This document shows positions 47,563 to 58,900 of a stretch of DNA of 64,000 bases, piece after piece (within the stretch, counting starts at the first letter, position 1; each line of letters starts with the position of its first letter). This stretch comes from Gnetum montanum (lineage: Eukaryota > Streptophyta > Gnetopsida > Gnetales > Gnetaceae). The stretch is from the NCBI GenBank assembly GCA_015680685.1, contig MNCI01038015.1, forward strand, positions 148,124 to 212,123, in the 5' to 3' direction. Under the pieces are notes generated by a model. It ran no database searches and was not told the origin of the DNA. It saw only the letters and a list, made by a program, of their open reading frames with translations. A program made the position numbers and the translations under genes.

Positions 47563-48580
47563 TTAGTCTGATGATGGTTCTTTATTTTCTTGATATTTCC
47601 ATTTTAATCTTGATAGGTGATCAACTATAACATTTTCAATTCCCTTCCTATCAATCATTATGATATTAAATTCTCGTAGGATGACAAGCCATCTTATCAC
47701 TCTTAGGCTTAATGTTGTTTTATTTATTAGAAACTTGATGGAACTGTGGTTAGTATGAACGTAGATGGGATACTTGAGCACATAATGTATGAACTTTTCA
47801 AGCACATATATCATTATCATAAGCTTCTTTTCTATGGTAGTATAATTAAGTTGTGCCCTAGTGATGCTTTGATTGGCCTAGTGTATGAAATAAGGTAATT
47901 TCTAATCATCAAGTTGAGTTAACACAACACCTAATGCATAGTTTGTAGCATGTGTCATAATGTGGAAAGGGTTGGACCAATCTAGAGCTCAAAGAATTGG
48001 TGTCTTGATTAGTTTCTATTTTAGGATCTCAAATGCTTGCTCACATTATTCTGACCACTAAAATTATGGATCCTTCTTTGTCAATTCAATGAGCATTTTT
48101 GCAATCTTTGAGAAATTTTCAATGAATTTCCTATAGTATCTCATATGGCCAAGAAATGATATGATGTCTTTAACTATTTATGACCTTTCAACAAATTACT
48201 AATGGGCTAATTCATTCACTCACCACTTTTCTTCAAAATAATTACTAATGGGCTAATCCATTCACTATCTATAATTGTATAGATGAACCTTGCCTTCAAT
48301 AATTTTTTCAAATCTTGTTTGATAAATTCTTTAAGTTTCAATATTCTTTAAGGTTGGCAGTGTCATTTAATAGTTGGATGTGTGTAGATTCAATGTTAAT
48401 AGATGTGTGGATCAATGCCAGTGATCCCATCATAAGACTATGCAAATGCAGTTCACCATTTTTTCACCACTTACAAAAATTTTCTCTTTTTTTCTTTATC
48501 AAGATTGGCATTTATAATTACTAGTTTTTTGTTGTTAAGAAAGGAATTTCTAAGTGTATCCAGTAGGGTTTTTAGTTTTA
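47563..48580 (-). pseudogene. pol: RT (core deleted) and RNase H of E4
   Basis: The RNase H part is clear: ALGVVLTQLDD and NYTTIEKKL, then an 86-codon piece with VLEKFIHYVLKYPIYVHTNHSSIKFL at 47563-47820. The RT begins normally (FIYTIIDSEWISPLVI at about 48235-48285) but passes at about 48170-48230 directly to the thumb (ISFLGHMRYYRKFIENFSK). About 530 bases of the palm with the FMDD box, present in E1 2160-2690, are missing. A 27-bp direct repeat (48194-48220, 48240-48266) marks the join. Confidence 0.82.
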
Positions 48581-48849
48581 GTGATTCTAGTTCATATATG
48601 TGGTATCTCTAACTTTTCCCATTTAATATCTTCTTCTTATTATGGTTTCATGTAGGGAGGTTGTCTTCATAATTGTTTGAATTTATCCTGTTTATTCAAC
48701 ATAGACAATTGTGATCTTGTCAACTAGTTCCATGCATATGTTAGATTCTGATTCTCTTTCAATGATCAACCATTGGGTACCTGCTTGTTTAGTGGTTGTT
48801 GCATATAGACATTGTTGTACACATATCCTCAACACATCTATTGCATGAT

Positions 48850-49260
48850 GTGATGACATCATGTTTTATTATCTAGATTTTCTACACCCAATTACACTTA
48901 TGATCATTATATGAGATATATGGAACTTAATGTATTTTAATAATTTCAACTTTTTCTTTTTTGAAAATTTCCAAGGATAAGTCTCAATTCCTAACTTAGC
49001 ATCCATAGTGTTAAGCCATGATATTCCCATAATTATAGGAAATTCTCCTTTATTCTTCCCCACATGTATGACTAGAAAATAAAAAGGATAAGACCAACCA
49101 TTTATTTTGGTGATAATGTCTTTTACTTATCTAAGTGGAATAGTGATTGACTGATTAGCTAGCTTTAATTAGATATTACTTCTCTTTAGTGGAGGGAGAT
49201 TCTAGGACTTATACATATCTTGTGAGATAAGGTTTACTCTTAACCTAGAATATAATAGAG
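48850..49260 (-). pseudogene. aspartic protease region of E4
   Basis: The 65-codon piece at 48869-49063 (NKGEFPIIMGISWLNTMDAKLGI) corresponds to [23 protein letters not shown] of E2. Upstream text around 49070-49260 matches the rest of the protease region with stops. Confidence 0.78.
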
Positions 49261-49679
49261 CCTTGTATGGTTTGTGTTCTACTATTTGAAGATTGACTAA
49301 GAAACTTCTTGGATCTATTCTCTTATTGAAAAGTGCTCTTGCTTTGATCTAGTATATTACAATTTGTGTGAGCATGATAGTTGTCAAATTCTTCTCTATA
49401 GATGTTGGAAGCATAGTGTTTTTCTAAGGATTGTGTGTGGACAGGACAAAGTTAGATGAAGTCCCTATCCTTCAAATATTTTCTTGGCTTGCCCTTAAGA
49501 AGGGATGTTTCCTCGAACTTAGTTCACTTGTCATGATGTCTTCTTGTATGGTGACTACCCTAGTAGCATTATTTTGCTATGGTTGTGTTGGAAATTCTCC
49601 TTGCATGACTAATGGTGGTACCACTAGTAATGTATTTGAAGCTTAGAATGAGGAAGCAGTTGTTGGTTGGGGTGTGTAA

Positions 49680-51896
49680 AAATTTAGATCCATGCATGAG
49701 GTATTGGATCTATGGTACTTTGGTGGATAGTAAGAAGAGGAAGTATGGACAGAAGTATTTTTAGAAGAGATTGGATGTTGTATGTAGTATCCATAGGGAT
49801 CAAGTTTCCTATATAGATACTATTGCCTTGGTGGTGGCATTCCCCATGCTTATGACTGTTGCCACTGCTACTAGTATTGCTCTTGTAGTTGAGGATAAGC
49901 CCCCTTGGATAATATGATTGCTGGTAGGATGGTTTGAAATTACCTTATGGATAAGATAATCATTTGAGAATTTGTTTCTTGAAAAACTGTGAATTGAGTA
50001 TGTATACCCCACATATTTAGGATGTTCATATTGGCACACTTTACCTTCTTCATCATCTTCTCAATTAGAGGCCATTACTTCCTCGACTACAATAACTTTT
50101 CCTTTGCTTCTATAATTTTTACTTCCACTATCTCTTTTCTTCTTCTTATCTTTTCTTTTATTTTAGGCTTGTTTAGTTCTTTCTTCTACTATCAAAAGTG
50201 TTGTAGAAAAATTTTCATCTTTTGAATCCCAAATTTTTTCTACCTTTGTTGCAATATCATTGATTGATTTCTAGACTAGTAGAGTTTTTTGTTGGAATGT
50301 ATGTTCTAAGGTTTCTTCTTCTTGTGATTCACATATTCTTACATCTTTTTTTCTTATTGCTGGATCTCTATTATATTCTTTTGCTAATTCTCTTTTTCTT
50401 AGCTCTCCTTCCTCTTTTGTTACTTGGTCTATGAGTCTTTGGATTTGATTAGCTATCATTTTGGATAATCTACCTTGCAAATATATCCAAGGATTTCTAT
50501 TATCTTATTCCTTAGCCCATTTATGATATTTCATAGATATTCCTATCAAGAGAATCCATGGTCTAGGCATATATGTAATTAGAAATAGCACCTACCCATT
50601 TCTACATCAAGGGATTCATGTATCCCTTGTTTTCATCCTTGGATTTGTTTTCTCAAATTTGACACTATAAAGTAGGTTTGATACTTATCATTGAAAATTT
50701 CTAGCATGGTACTCCATCTTCAAATTCATTTGGGTTCAAAGGACCTATACCAACTTTTTGCTTCCTTTATGAGTGTTTTAGGAAATAACTTCAATTTCTT
50801 CCAATCATTTACTATGTTTTGTAGGGCATAGGCATCATGGAAGACTTAGAGATGGTGTTGTGGATATGCATTATATTTGCCTTTAAATTTTAAAATATTA
50901 TTCATGTCACTTGGTGCAACTATCCCTTACATGCTTGGTAGGAGTATACATAGCTTTCCTAATGCTAATCATGTTATGAGTGGCTAACAAAGGTTCTTCA
51001 TAGTGTTTGGGTTTGTAAGCTATGTTGTAGTAATGACTCCTTAGATGCTCATGATGCTCTCTCACTTGATATTTGATTCTTTCTATCTTATCATCATGTT
51101 TATCTTTTTTCTCATCAAGATGTCTTCTTTTGTGTGCATGTGTCTCATGGTCTCTCTTTCTTCCCCCATCATGATCTCTTAGTCTTCGTTCTCTCTTTTC
51201 AAAATTTGTGGATGAATGTGAAGAAGAAGATGAAGGAGTTGGAGAATGATACTAGTTGGTTTTCCTTCTATGATTCATTGATTCATCTCCTTTGGATTCA
51301 TTGGAGGTCTTAGGCATTGAATTCCTCTTAAGTTTGGAGTCCTCCTTATTCCTTCCTAGGTTTTCTACAAGAGCTAAATGTAGTTTTATTTTAATGAGAT
51401 ATTTAATGCAGATGATTAGTATTTGGTAATGAGACTGATGAGTTTGATATAATTTCTCAGGTTGGAATACAAAATCTTCATTTTCTTCTAGGATAACAAT
51501 TTGAGGGTCCTTTTTTTCTTTGTCATGTTTGTACCTTGCCTCCATGATGGCATCCATTCATGCTTGAGCCTCTATTGGCTGATACAGCGTAGTCATATTT
51601 TAAGTGACCTGATAGTCTTCTTACACATGATCAAGATTTGACGTCATAAGGACTGGTTAAACCATTGATAGTGCTGAAATTTTAGGTGAAAAGATGATGT
51701 TTCCTTGTAGATTCCTCCATTCGAGTTTTTCATCTTGGTGAAAAATAAATGTAAAATTAGGATAATAAGGATCAATATGAGCATATGAAATCTTGGTTTT
51801 CATCGATTCACTCTAATTTTCTTTATTGTAATCCTTATTATGACTTTCATTAAAATCAATAGCAAGTGGAGATTTTTCTTTAGTTGTAGAAGCCAT
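49680..51896 (-). pseudogene. gag: gag of E4
   Basis: Begins MASTTKEKSPLAIDF at 51896; NFTFIFHQDEKLEWRNLQG matches the E2 gag N-terminus. A 69-codon piece at 50271-50480 (QRLIDQVTKEEGELRKREL) and one at 49809-50039 (CQYEHPKY) match the later gag of E1 and E2. Frequent stops and frameshifts. The first cysteines of the Cys-His motif are visible; the later ones are lost. Confidence 0.82.
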
Positions 51897-52017
51897 GTTG
51901 ATTATTTTGATACTTAGTTGTGTATGTTTAAGAAAGTATTCTAAGTATGAGAGATGTACTTTATGATGCTTGATACAAAAAACTTTGTAAAATCAACTAA
52001 CTAGTAAACATCGATAC

Positions 52018-52036
52018 ATCCTTGACAATGGTGCCA
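52018..52036 (-). other. Primer-binding site of E4 (tRNA-Asp type)
   Basis: Minus strand TGGCACCATTGTCAAGGAT starts one base from the LTR end and differs from the E2 site at three positions. Confidence 0.75.
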
Positions 52037-52037
52037 A

Positions 52038-52885
52038 TGCTGAGCAATTGGGTATTCCAACACTTAACCATATAAGTCATAAGTGTTCATACATGACCAA
52101 ATTATAATCCTCAAATGGGAAATGTAAGTATACTAGTAGTTGATGTTAAGTTCGTGACCATTATCTTTCCAATTAGAGTTAGTGATCTATAAATTTTATG
52201 GTTTAACTCTTAGTTTGGTGCATGATGTATTGATGTTGTTTGACTTGAAATATGCTAAGTGTAGGCATGATAAAAGTGATTGTGAATTCTAAGACTAAGT
52301 ACAGTGAAAGTATAAATCTATTCTATCCTATTGATAGTAAGCATTCGTTCTTGGTTTTTTGTATACATCCTAGGTTAATGCAACTATTACTAGAATTACC
52401 AAGTAGCTTTACTACTAAGCAAATCAAGCAAAGTTATTGTTGGGTTACCAATAGGCACACTTGATACTCAAAAGTAGTTGTACTTATTCCACCTTACAAA
52501 TAGACATTGGGAAAGTAAAGGACTTAGTAAAAGTAAAATGACTTAGTAAATATAAACAACATGAAAAAGTAAAATTATGCTAAGTGACTTATTACAATGA
52601 TGAAAAACAAACTCAATCTTTATTGTCATTCATGAATTGTGTCCATGAACAATTCACTTGAATAAAGATTTGGTAATGCTATAATTACCACATTATGGGC
52701 ATTTACTCTAATTGTAACTCATGAAAACAAACTATAGGAGTTTTGCTCAGTGTTGGTAAAAAAATATTTTTTTTGACATGATGGTGGATTGGTATTTAGA
52801 GGCATGACCATGGTCCACTACATTGCATCTACGATGGTGTATGTAGAGCTACAATATCATAGTTTGTGGGATAGTAGTTTTATTA
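52038..52885 (-). repeat. 5' LTR of E4
   Basis: 848 bp, matching 39987-40845 with many substitutions. Its ends are decayed (TGCTGAG... and ...TATTA). Confidence 0.88.
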
Positions 52886-52955
52886 ATAATGCTCTAAGGG
52901 ATTTAACCATGGAAGAGTAAATAATATATATTTCATCTAGAATAGAGACCAATTA

Positions 52956-53121
52956 ATAATGATGTGTTAGTGTAGAGATAAGACTCCTGATTTGAAAGCA
53001 ACAAGTTATGGGTTTAATTTTGATGAGCAAAGCTAAGTTATAAAGTTCTACATGGACTATATATCTTGGGGTGTACCTCTATTACACTTAGATTGGGGTT
53101 CCAACACCCATTCTATAACAA
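52956..53121 (+). repeat. SINE copy S3 with 10-bp target-site duplication
   Basis: Full SINE body (gatgtgttag ... atgggtttaattttgatgag ... actatatatcttggggtgta ... ttccaacaccc), flanked by AGACCAATTA at 52946-52955 and 53122-53131. It interrupts the continuation of the tandem repeat seen left of E4. Confidence 0.8.
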
Positions 53122-53130
53122 AGACCAATT

Positions 53131-53275
53131 ATGATGATGTTGTTTGGCTTGGATGGCATAAAGGTAAAGCATGATAAATTACTATTTACATTTTGAGCTC
53201 ATACAATTGTCACTAAGATTACCAAGTAACTCGCTATTGGGTGAACCATGAAATACTTTTATTACTTGATTTTGA
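53131..53275 (-). repeat. LTR scrap of the E4-like family
   Basis: gatgttgtttggcttgga and the following attaccaagtaactcgctattgggtgaacc match the interior of the LTRs at 38022 and 39987, with internal deletion. Confidence 0.55.
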
Positions 53276-53279
53276 AAAA

Positions 53280-54430
53280 TGGATTTTGATCCCTATTTTT
53301 ATAATTATTCTAAAATTTCTTATTAGACTAATTTAAAAAATTTACCTATGTTTTTTCAAATTGTTGAAAGCAAAATTATTAGTAGCACTGATACAATTCA
53401 CAAAATAAAGTAAAAAAAATTACTAGATGATGTGTAGTACACATATTATTTGTAGAGATTGATTTATACTAGAGGAAGATAGAATTAAAAATCAAGGCTA
53501 ATAATTAGTATTTTCCTAAAAATTTACATACTATAATTTTTAAGGATGCTACAATTATTGTTGTTATGAAGGTTAGGTTATTATGATTTATCCTATTCTA
53601 ACATGTCTTCATGAAGAAAAGAAAGAATAGGTTTACAAAATGGAAAATAATGGTAGTTTTTAGTAGGTACAAATGAAATCTTTTTCAGCAAGTTCTTAAT
53701 CTTTTCCTAATACTTTTGAATTTTAAGGTGTTAGTGAACTCTTGATATCTAAAGAAGGTTTCTTTTTAGATAGGAAAATATTTTTAGTAGAGACTAGCAC
53801 TAAAAGTATTTATGCATATAGAATTCGCTTAGTGCATCATAAAAAGAAGAGGACTATATATACTAATTTCAATTCAAAAACTCCTAAGGTATCTCCTTCT
53901 CTCTCTACTTTGAGTATTGTTCTAACTATTTTCTCACCAAAAACTACCTTTTCATTTATTAGTAACATGGATTGTGAGACAAATTTTGAGCTTGAAAAAT
54001 CAAGCATGGAGTCCTCCTCCCCCACACCTTAATGTTAGTTTTGTTATAGAATGTTTGGGGCTTTTTTGATAGGTCTTGAGTAAATATTATTATGGATTTT
54101 CTTTCAAACTAATATTTATCTTTAGATTTTCTTTCCTTGCAAGAGATTAAGATTTTAGTGGATGACATTAGTTTAGTTGGTAACTGCATTTTAAAAAATT
54201 GCAATGTTTTTTCTGCTACTCATGAAGTTAATAAAGGAGATGTTTCTATTATAGTTAATAAAAATTAATCTAAAAATGTTTTAAATTTTGGTTTAAAAAA
54301 AATTAGAAGAGTTATTTAGAGTACTTTTCATAGTGAAAAAGAAGATGTTGAGCTCTATAATCTTTATTCTCCTAATAATTACAATATTTGGACTTGTGAA
54401 CTTTGAAATTTATTTTAAACACTTATGTAA
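53280..54430 (+). pseudogene. L1-type LINE remnant: ORF1 end and endonuclease start
   Basis: 53742-54032 is a 96-codon open piece ending just before a frame that reads NVWGLFDRS, then DFLSLQEIK, then ELYNLYSPNNYNIW. The WNVRGL...FLCLQE...YSPN order is that of the APE-type endonuclease opening plant L1 ORF2. The upstream part is Ser/Thr/Lys-rich, as ORF1 C-termini often are. Only the first about 130 residues of ORF2 are recognisable before another element follows. Confidence 0.62.
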
Positions 54431-54699
54431 CCTACAATACTTTATGGATGTGTAATGTGAGGCTTATATCTAAATAGTAATTTTAGAATAAAAGTAAAAA
54501 TATTTTAAAATAATTCTTATTAGATGAATTCAATTTTAAAGCTTAAGTTGCATATGCAATGCATTATTAGAAGCTAATATGTTTTCATTGAAAGCTATGC
54601 AAATTAATTAATTCTCAACATTCTCTTTGAATAAAAAACATATCAATAGGACCTTAGAAGAGGTAAAATTTCAATCAAAACATAAATAGGGATAAAATA

Positions 54700-55345
54700 A
54701 AGGTAATAACTCAAAGCCAAAAGGTTCTTCACTGTAAACAATTCTGCTACCTAGGATCAATGTTCCAATTAGATGGTGAAATTGATAAATATTTAAAGTA
54801 TATGATTGAGGGAGGATGGTGAAAATGAAGACAATCTATTCTATGTGATAAAATAATCTCAATAAAACTATAGGAAAAATTTTCAGAAGACAAAAATCAT
54901 GCCTGCTATCTTATATGATGTTGAATATTGGGTAGTACAAAAGAGGCATGAACAACAAATTAGTATGGTAGAACTGTAAATTGCTAGATGAATGTTGAAT
55001 GTTATAAGATGAGAAAAACTATATAATACATACATTAGATAAATATTTGAAGTGGCTTCTATTTCAAATAAGTTATAGAAATAATGTCTTAGATGATTTA
55101 AGAATATGCAAAGAAGTTTAGATAAGAACCCTATAAAAAAGGTTGCTATACATATATTCTAAGAAATCCATTAAAAGAAAGTTAAAAAAAGATATGGGGA
55201 AAAATGATTTAAGATGATTTAAAGAAATTACAAATAAATAAGGATTTAGCTCTTCAAAGAGTTAAATGGTAAAAAAGAACTCATGTAGGTGATTCCATTT
55301 TGTTGGGAAAAGACTAAGATGATAATGATGATGATGAATAAGATC
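54700..55345 (+). pseudogene. RTE-type LINE, C-terminal part of ORF2 and 3' tail
   Basis: Frames read CYLGSMFQLDGEIDKYLKYM, then KIMPAILYDVEYWVVQKRHE, then KNMQRSLDKNPIKKV and, after decayed text, VIPFCWEKTK. This is the conserved end of plant RTE-like ORF2 (YLGS..., RP..LYG.E.W..., ...RIHVADP). It is followed at once by a (GATGAT)n-type tail at 55317-55340, the expected 3' end of this clade. The frame is broken many times. Confidence 0.78.
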
Positions 55346-55527
55346 TTAGATAGGATCACCCAAAAAGGATGATATCATTAAGGTTGTGGTTATAAAGTTA
55401 GGGTATTAAGAAGTGGCTTAAATAACAAACTTATTATTTAATAAGGATTTGTGAGAAAAAGGTTACTATTTGTGTTATAATTGAGTCATTGGTTTATAAT
55501 TCTTCTAAAGTATCATACTGGCTATAT

Positions 55528-55577
55528 GTCTTAGGTTGTACTTATGTTTAAATTGTTTTGGGTTTTGACATCCTCCT
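55528..55577 (+). repeat. SINE 3' end fragment
   Basis: tggctatatgtcttaggttg, followed by tacttatgtttaaattgttt, matches the last 50 bases of the SINE family with decay. Confidence 0.45.
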
Positions 55578-55846
55578 CCTCCTAAAATTAGGGTATTAAA
55601 AATTCTAATGTAACAATGAATTTAACATATACTTGTAAAATTATTCTAATGTCCTAGATTCATAAATGGAAACAAAAAAATGAATATTAAATATATTCTA
55701 ATATATATCTTAGATTACTATATTAAAATTTATTTCCATACTTGATATATAATTTTTAAAATTAACTCAATTTTTATTTACGTCCATAAGACTATTTAGA
55801 TTTGTTAAACTACTTTCAAAATTACTTTTATAGAAATTTTTTTTAC

Positions 55847-55922
55847 ATAACTTAGCATTACCCACTTAAATTAAACCTATTTTCTAGGTTAAGATTCTTA
55901 CCACTAAGCTAACATCTCATTG
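55847..55922 (-). repeat. SINE 5' fragment
   Basis: On the minus strand gatgttagcttagtggtaag is the A-box region of the SINE, followed by gaatctt and a gtgggtaatgctaagtta stretch. The 3' half is missing. Confidence 0.5.
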
Positions 55923-58900
55923 CAAATATAAATTAAATCTTAAACATCCTCCATCTAGCCATCTAGTCAATTTACAAGATGTTCATTTTAATAAGACTTC
56001 TTGAAAGGCCACCCATATAGTATTTCTATAGTGCATGCACACTTAAATTTTTATGTTCTAGCATAACTTACTTTTTCTTTGTATGGCAAGATAACAATGG
56101 CTACTTTGTCATTTGCTTTTAGTATCACCTAAAAGAATGCTTCATTACTTGAGATTTCATGCCATTCCTCTTTTCCTAGTACTACAGAGATTTCACTAGT
56201 GATGTGATTCATGATTGTAATTGGCTTGCCGCTTATTATGTTGAGGATGTTAGTAAGATCTTAAGCCCTTTAACTAACAGTTTGTATGATCTTCTCTAGA
56301 AGGCTCATTATAGGATGGTTGTAACATCGTCCTAATAAACCTTAGGATGGAGAGTAATATGTTAGGTATAAAATCCCTAAATAAATAAAGGGCCATGACA
56401 ATAAATAGATAAAATCAAGTTGATCTAATGTAGTGATCAAGGAAAGAAAAGACATACAGTGATAACCATGACCAAGAAAAAAAAGACTTTAACATTAGAT
56501 GATAGTATGATAGAATGATAAAATATGATAGCATGAATATAATATCAAATATATAAAGTACATCTATACTGAAAATAATAAAAAAGCATAAAATTATGAA
56601 TTAAATGCATAGCTATAAAAATATTTAGTAACATGAAATATATCTAGTAATACATGAAAATATCTAGGATTGAAATGCATAATCTCAACAAAGAAATAGA
56701 TTGCCATAATGCTAAGTTGCAAAACATGCTAGTAAAATACCAACACATTGAACATCATAGATCACACAACCAACATAGATCTAGGAAAATCAAATGAGCA
56801 AACTAACCAAATTAATTTATTTACTCCAACCCATCACACTGCAAACATAAAGGCTAGAATACATCAAATTAAATTTCAAATGTATTATTGTTATCATGAG
56901 TACTCAACCAAATTAAACTATTCAAACAAAGAAATTGCCGAACTATCATGCACATGGATTTATTTATTAATCTCAAACCAAATTACTGGTGCTAGAGATG
57001 TCACCTAGTACTTACCTATAATGTTCTAGAGACAACAAACAAGATTAATGAGCCTAGGATTACTCTCCTATGTAGGATGAAGTCTACAACAAGATCCATT
57101 CTAATGCATTTTAACAGGTGTAAAAAATTCAAACATCTTAAGGGAACCCATTTCCAACTAGACACATAACTTAGTGGTAGATTTTAATAATAATAATAAT
57201 AAAAAAAAATACAAAAATCTAAACATGTGTAAACTAGATGTGGATGGTGGAGGGACACAATGAATAAACCAAGTCTAAACAATTAGAAACTACAATACAA
57301 ACCAAAAATGAACTCCAAGATTAATTTTAATAATACAAGACTCTCAATTCTAATCAAATAACATTAAATGGTATTAAAATAAATCTTAACATGTCAAAGT
57401 AGATTTCAATAGTTGAATTACATCATAAGTAGCAAAGTTATCAGAGCATGACATGTGATGGTTGGCCATGACCTATCCATGACTTGTGGTTTGCACAAAG
57501 TTTTAAATTAAGATGTAAAATAGAGGACATGACACTTTTGCTACAATCATAACTTGAATAAGACTTAACCACAACTTTCGTTCATAGACCATGATCTAAA
57601 CATGACTTGTGATTGACATTAAATAATTTATAATGATTTAAAATAATAAAAACAACTTGGAAGGCTTGGCCATACCTCACCATGACTAGACTCTAACTTA
57701 TGGGATTGCAAGTTTTGCATTGTAAAGATAGAAAATGGAACATAAGATGTTAGGTTTGGTCATGACCTCTTGATAAACCATGATGAAAAATCATGACTTG
57801 ATCAGAACTCATGATTAGCATCAATAGTTTCACTATGTTTTGTGATGAACTTGTGATTTTAATATAGAAATCAAGGAATGTAGAAATAGACATGAAATGA
57901 TCATCAAACGACTTCAAATTGATAAGGAATATTGAAAAAATGACATATATGACTAGAGAACATAAATAAATCTCCTAATTAAGGAAAAAATATAAAGATA
58001 CTTACAAAATGAAAAAATGGTTCAAACCCCAAAAAGTATAGAAAAACTCATCCAATGTTAAAAACTCAACAAATGTTAAAAATTTAAAATTTAATAAAAT
58101 TGACCAAACGAATTTAGATATAAGATGATACAAGTAGAATGGAAATAAATGAGAGACATATATAATACTCAAGCCTAAGAGGGTTGTTGTAATAATTTCT
58201 TACAAAAATCCAATTTTTAAAATCACTTAAAATAGTAAAAATTTAATTAAATGAGATATGTGATTAAGGCATACAAATTAGATGAATCTAAATGGCCAAA
58301 GAAATATCATCTCTAATAATAATTTCATACAAATTTATGAAATTCCAGCAAAATCCAACCATATTGAAAGTACAACAAACCTAGAATGTGGTACACACAT
58401 GAGAAAATGCTATGACATTTCACCTAGAAGCAAGAAGTACAAATCTAAGAAGAAAGCACATAAACATAGCCATACATCCATATACAAACTACATGCACAT
58501 GAACTAGCAAAGCTTTTCAATGCCATTTCCATCTTGAACTCAATAGTGCTTCCACATCCAAGTAAAATGAATGCCAAAGTACTTGAAAAAGTAGAGTGTG
58601 AGGTTTCTAATGGAACATACCTAAAAACACAAATGTAGTAATCCTAACCCTATTTTCAAATTTAAAATCACAAATAAAGAAAAAGACAACCAAGCCTCAC
58701 TTAACTCATGTAGACATATCAAAAGAATAATTAAACATGACATAATAATTTTTATTTTAAAAACATAAATGAAATGATAAATTTATTTTTATGAAAAGTA
58801 TCATATACACGAAACTTGATCATGCCATCATATGCCATACATGCCTCATACATAGTGATTGTAAAAAGTCTATCAAAATCATCCACATGGTTACTACACA

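Larger units (their letters stand above)
39987..52885 (-). mobile_element. 12.9-kb Ty3/gypsy element E4 with extra ORF3
   Basis: LTRs at 39987-40845 and 52038-52885, flanked by ataac (39982-39986) and ataat (52886-52890), a 5-bp duplication with one change. The minus strand carries PBS (52018-52036), gag, protease, truncated RT, RNase H, integrase, untranslated sequence, ORF3, PPT, LTR. The repeats on its two sides join into one array when E4 is removed. Heavily mutated and CpG-poor, hence old. Confidence 0.93.

Noticed and set aside
58282-58638. 118-codon open frame, possible small gene
   Set aside because: Lys/His/Ser-rich without motif, in AT-rich DNA where such lengths occur by chance; no splice partner seen.
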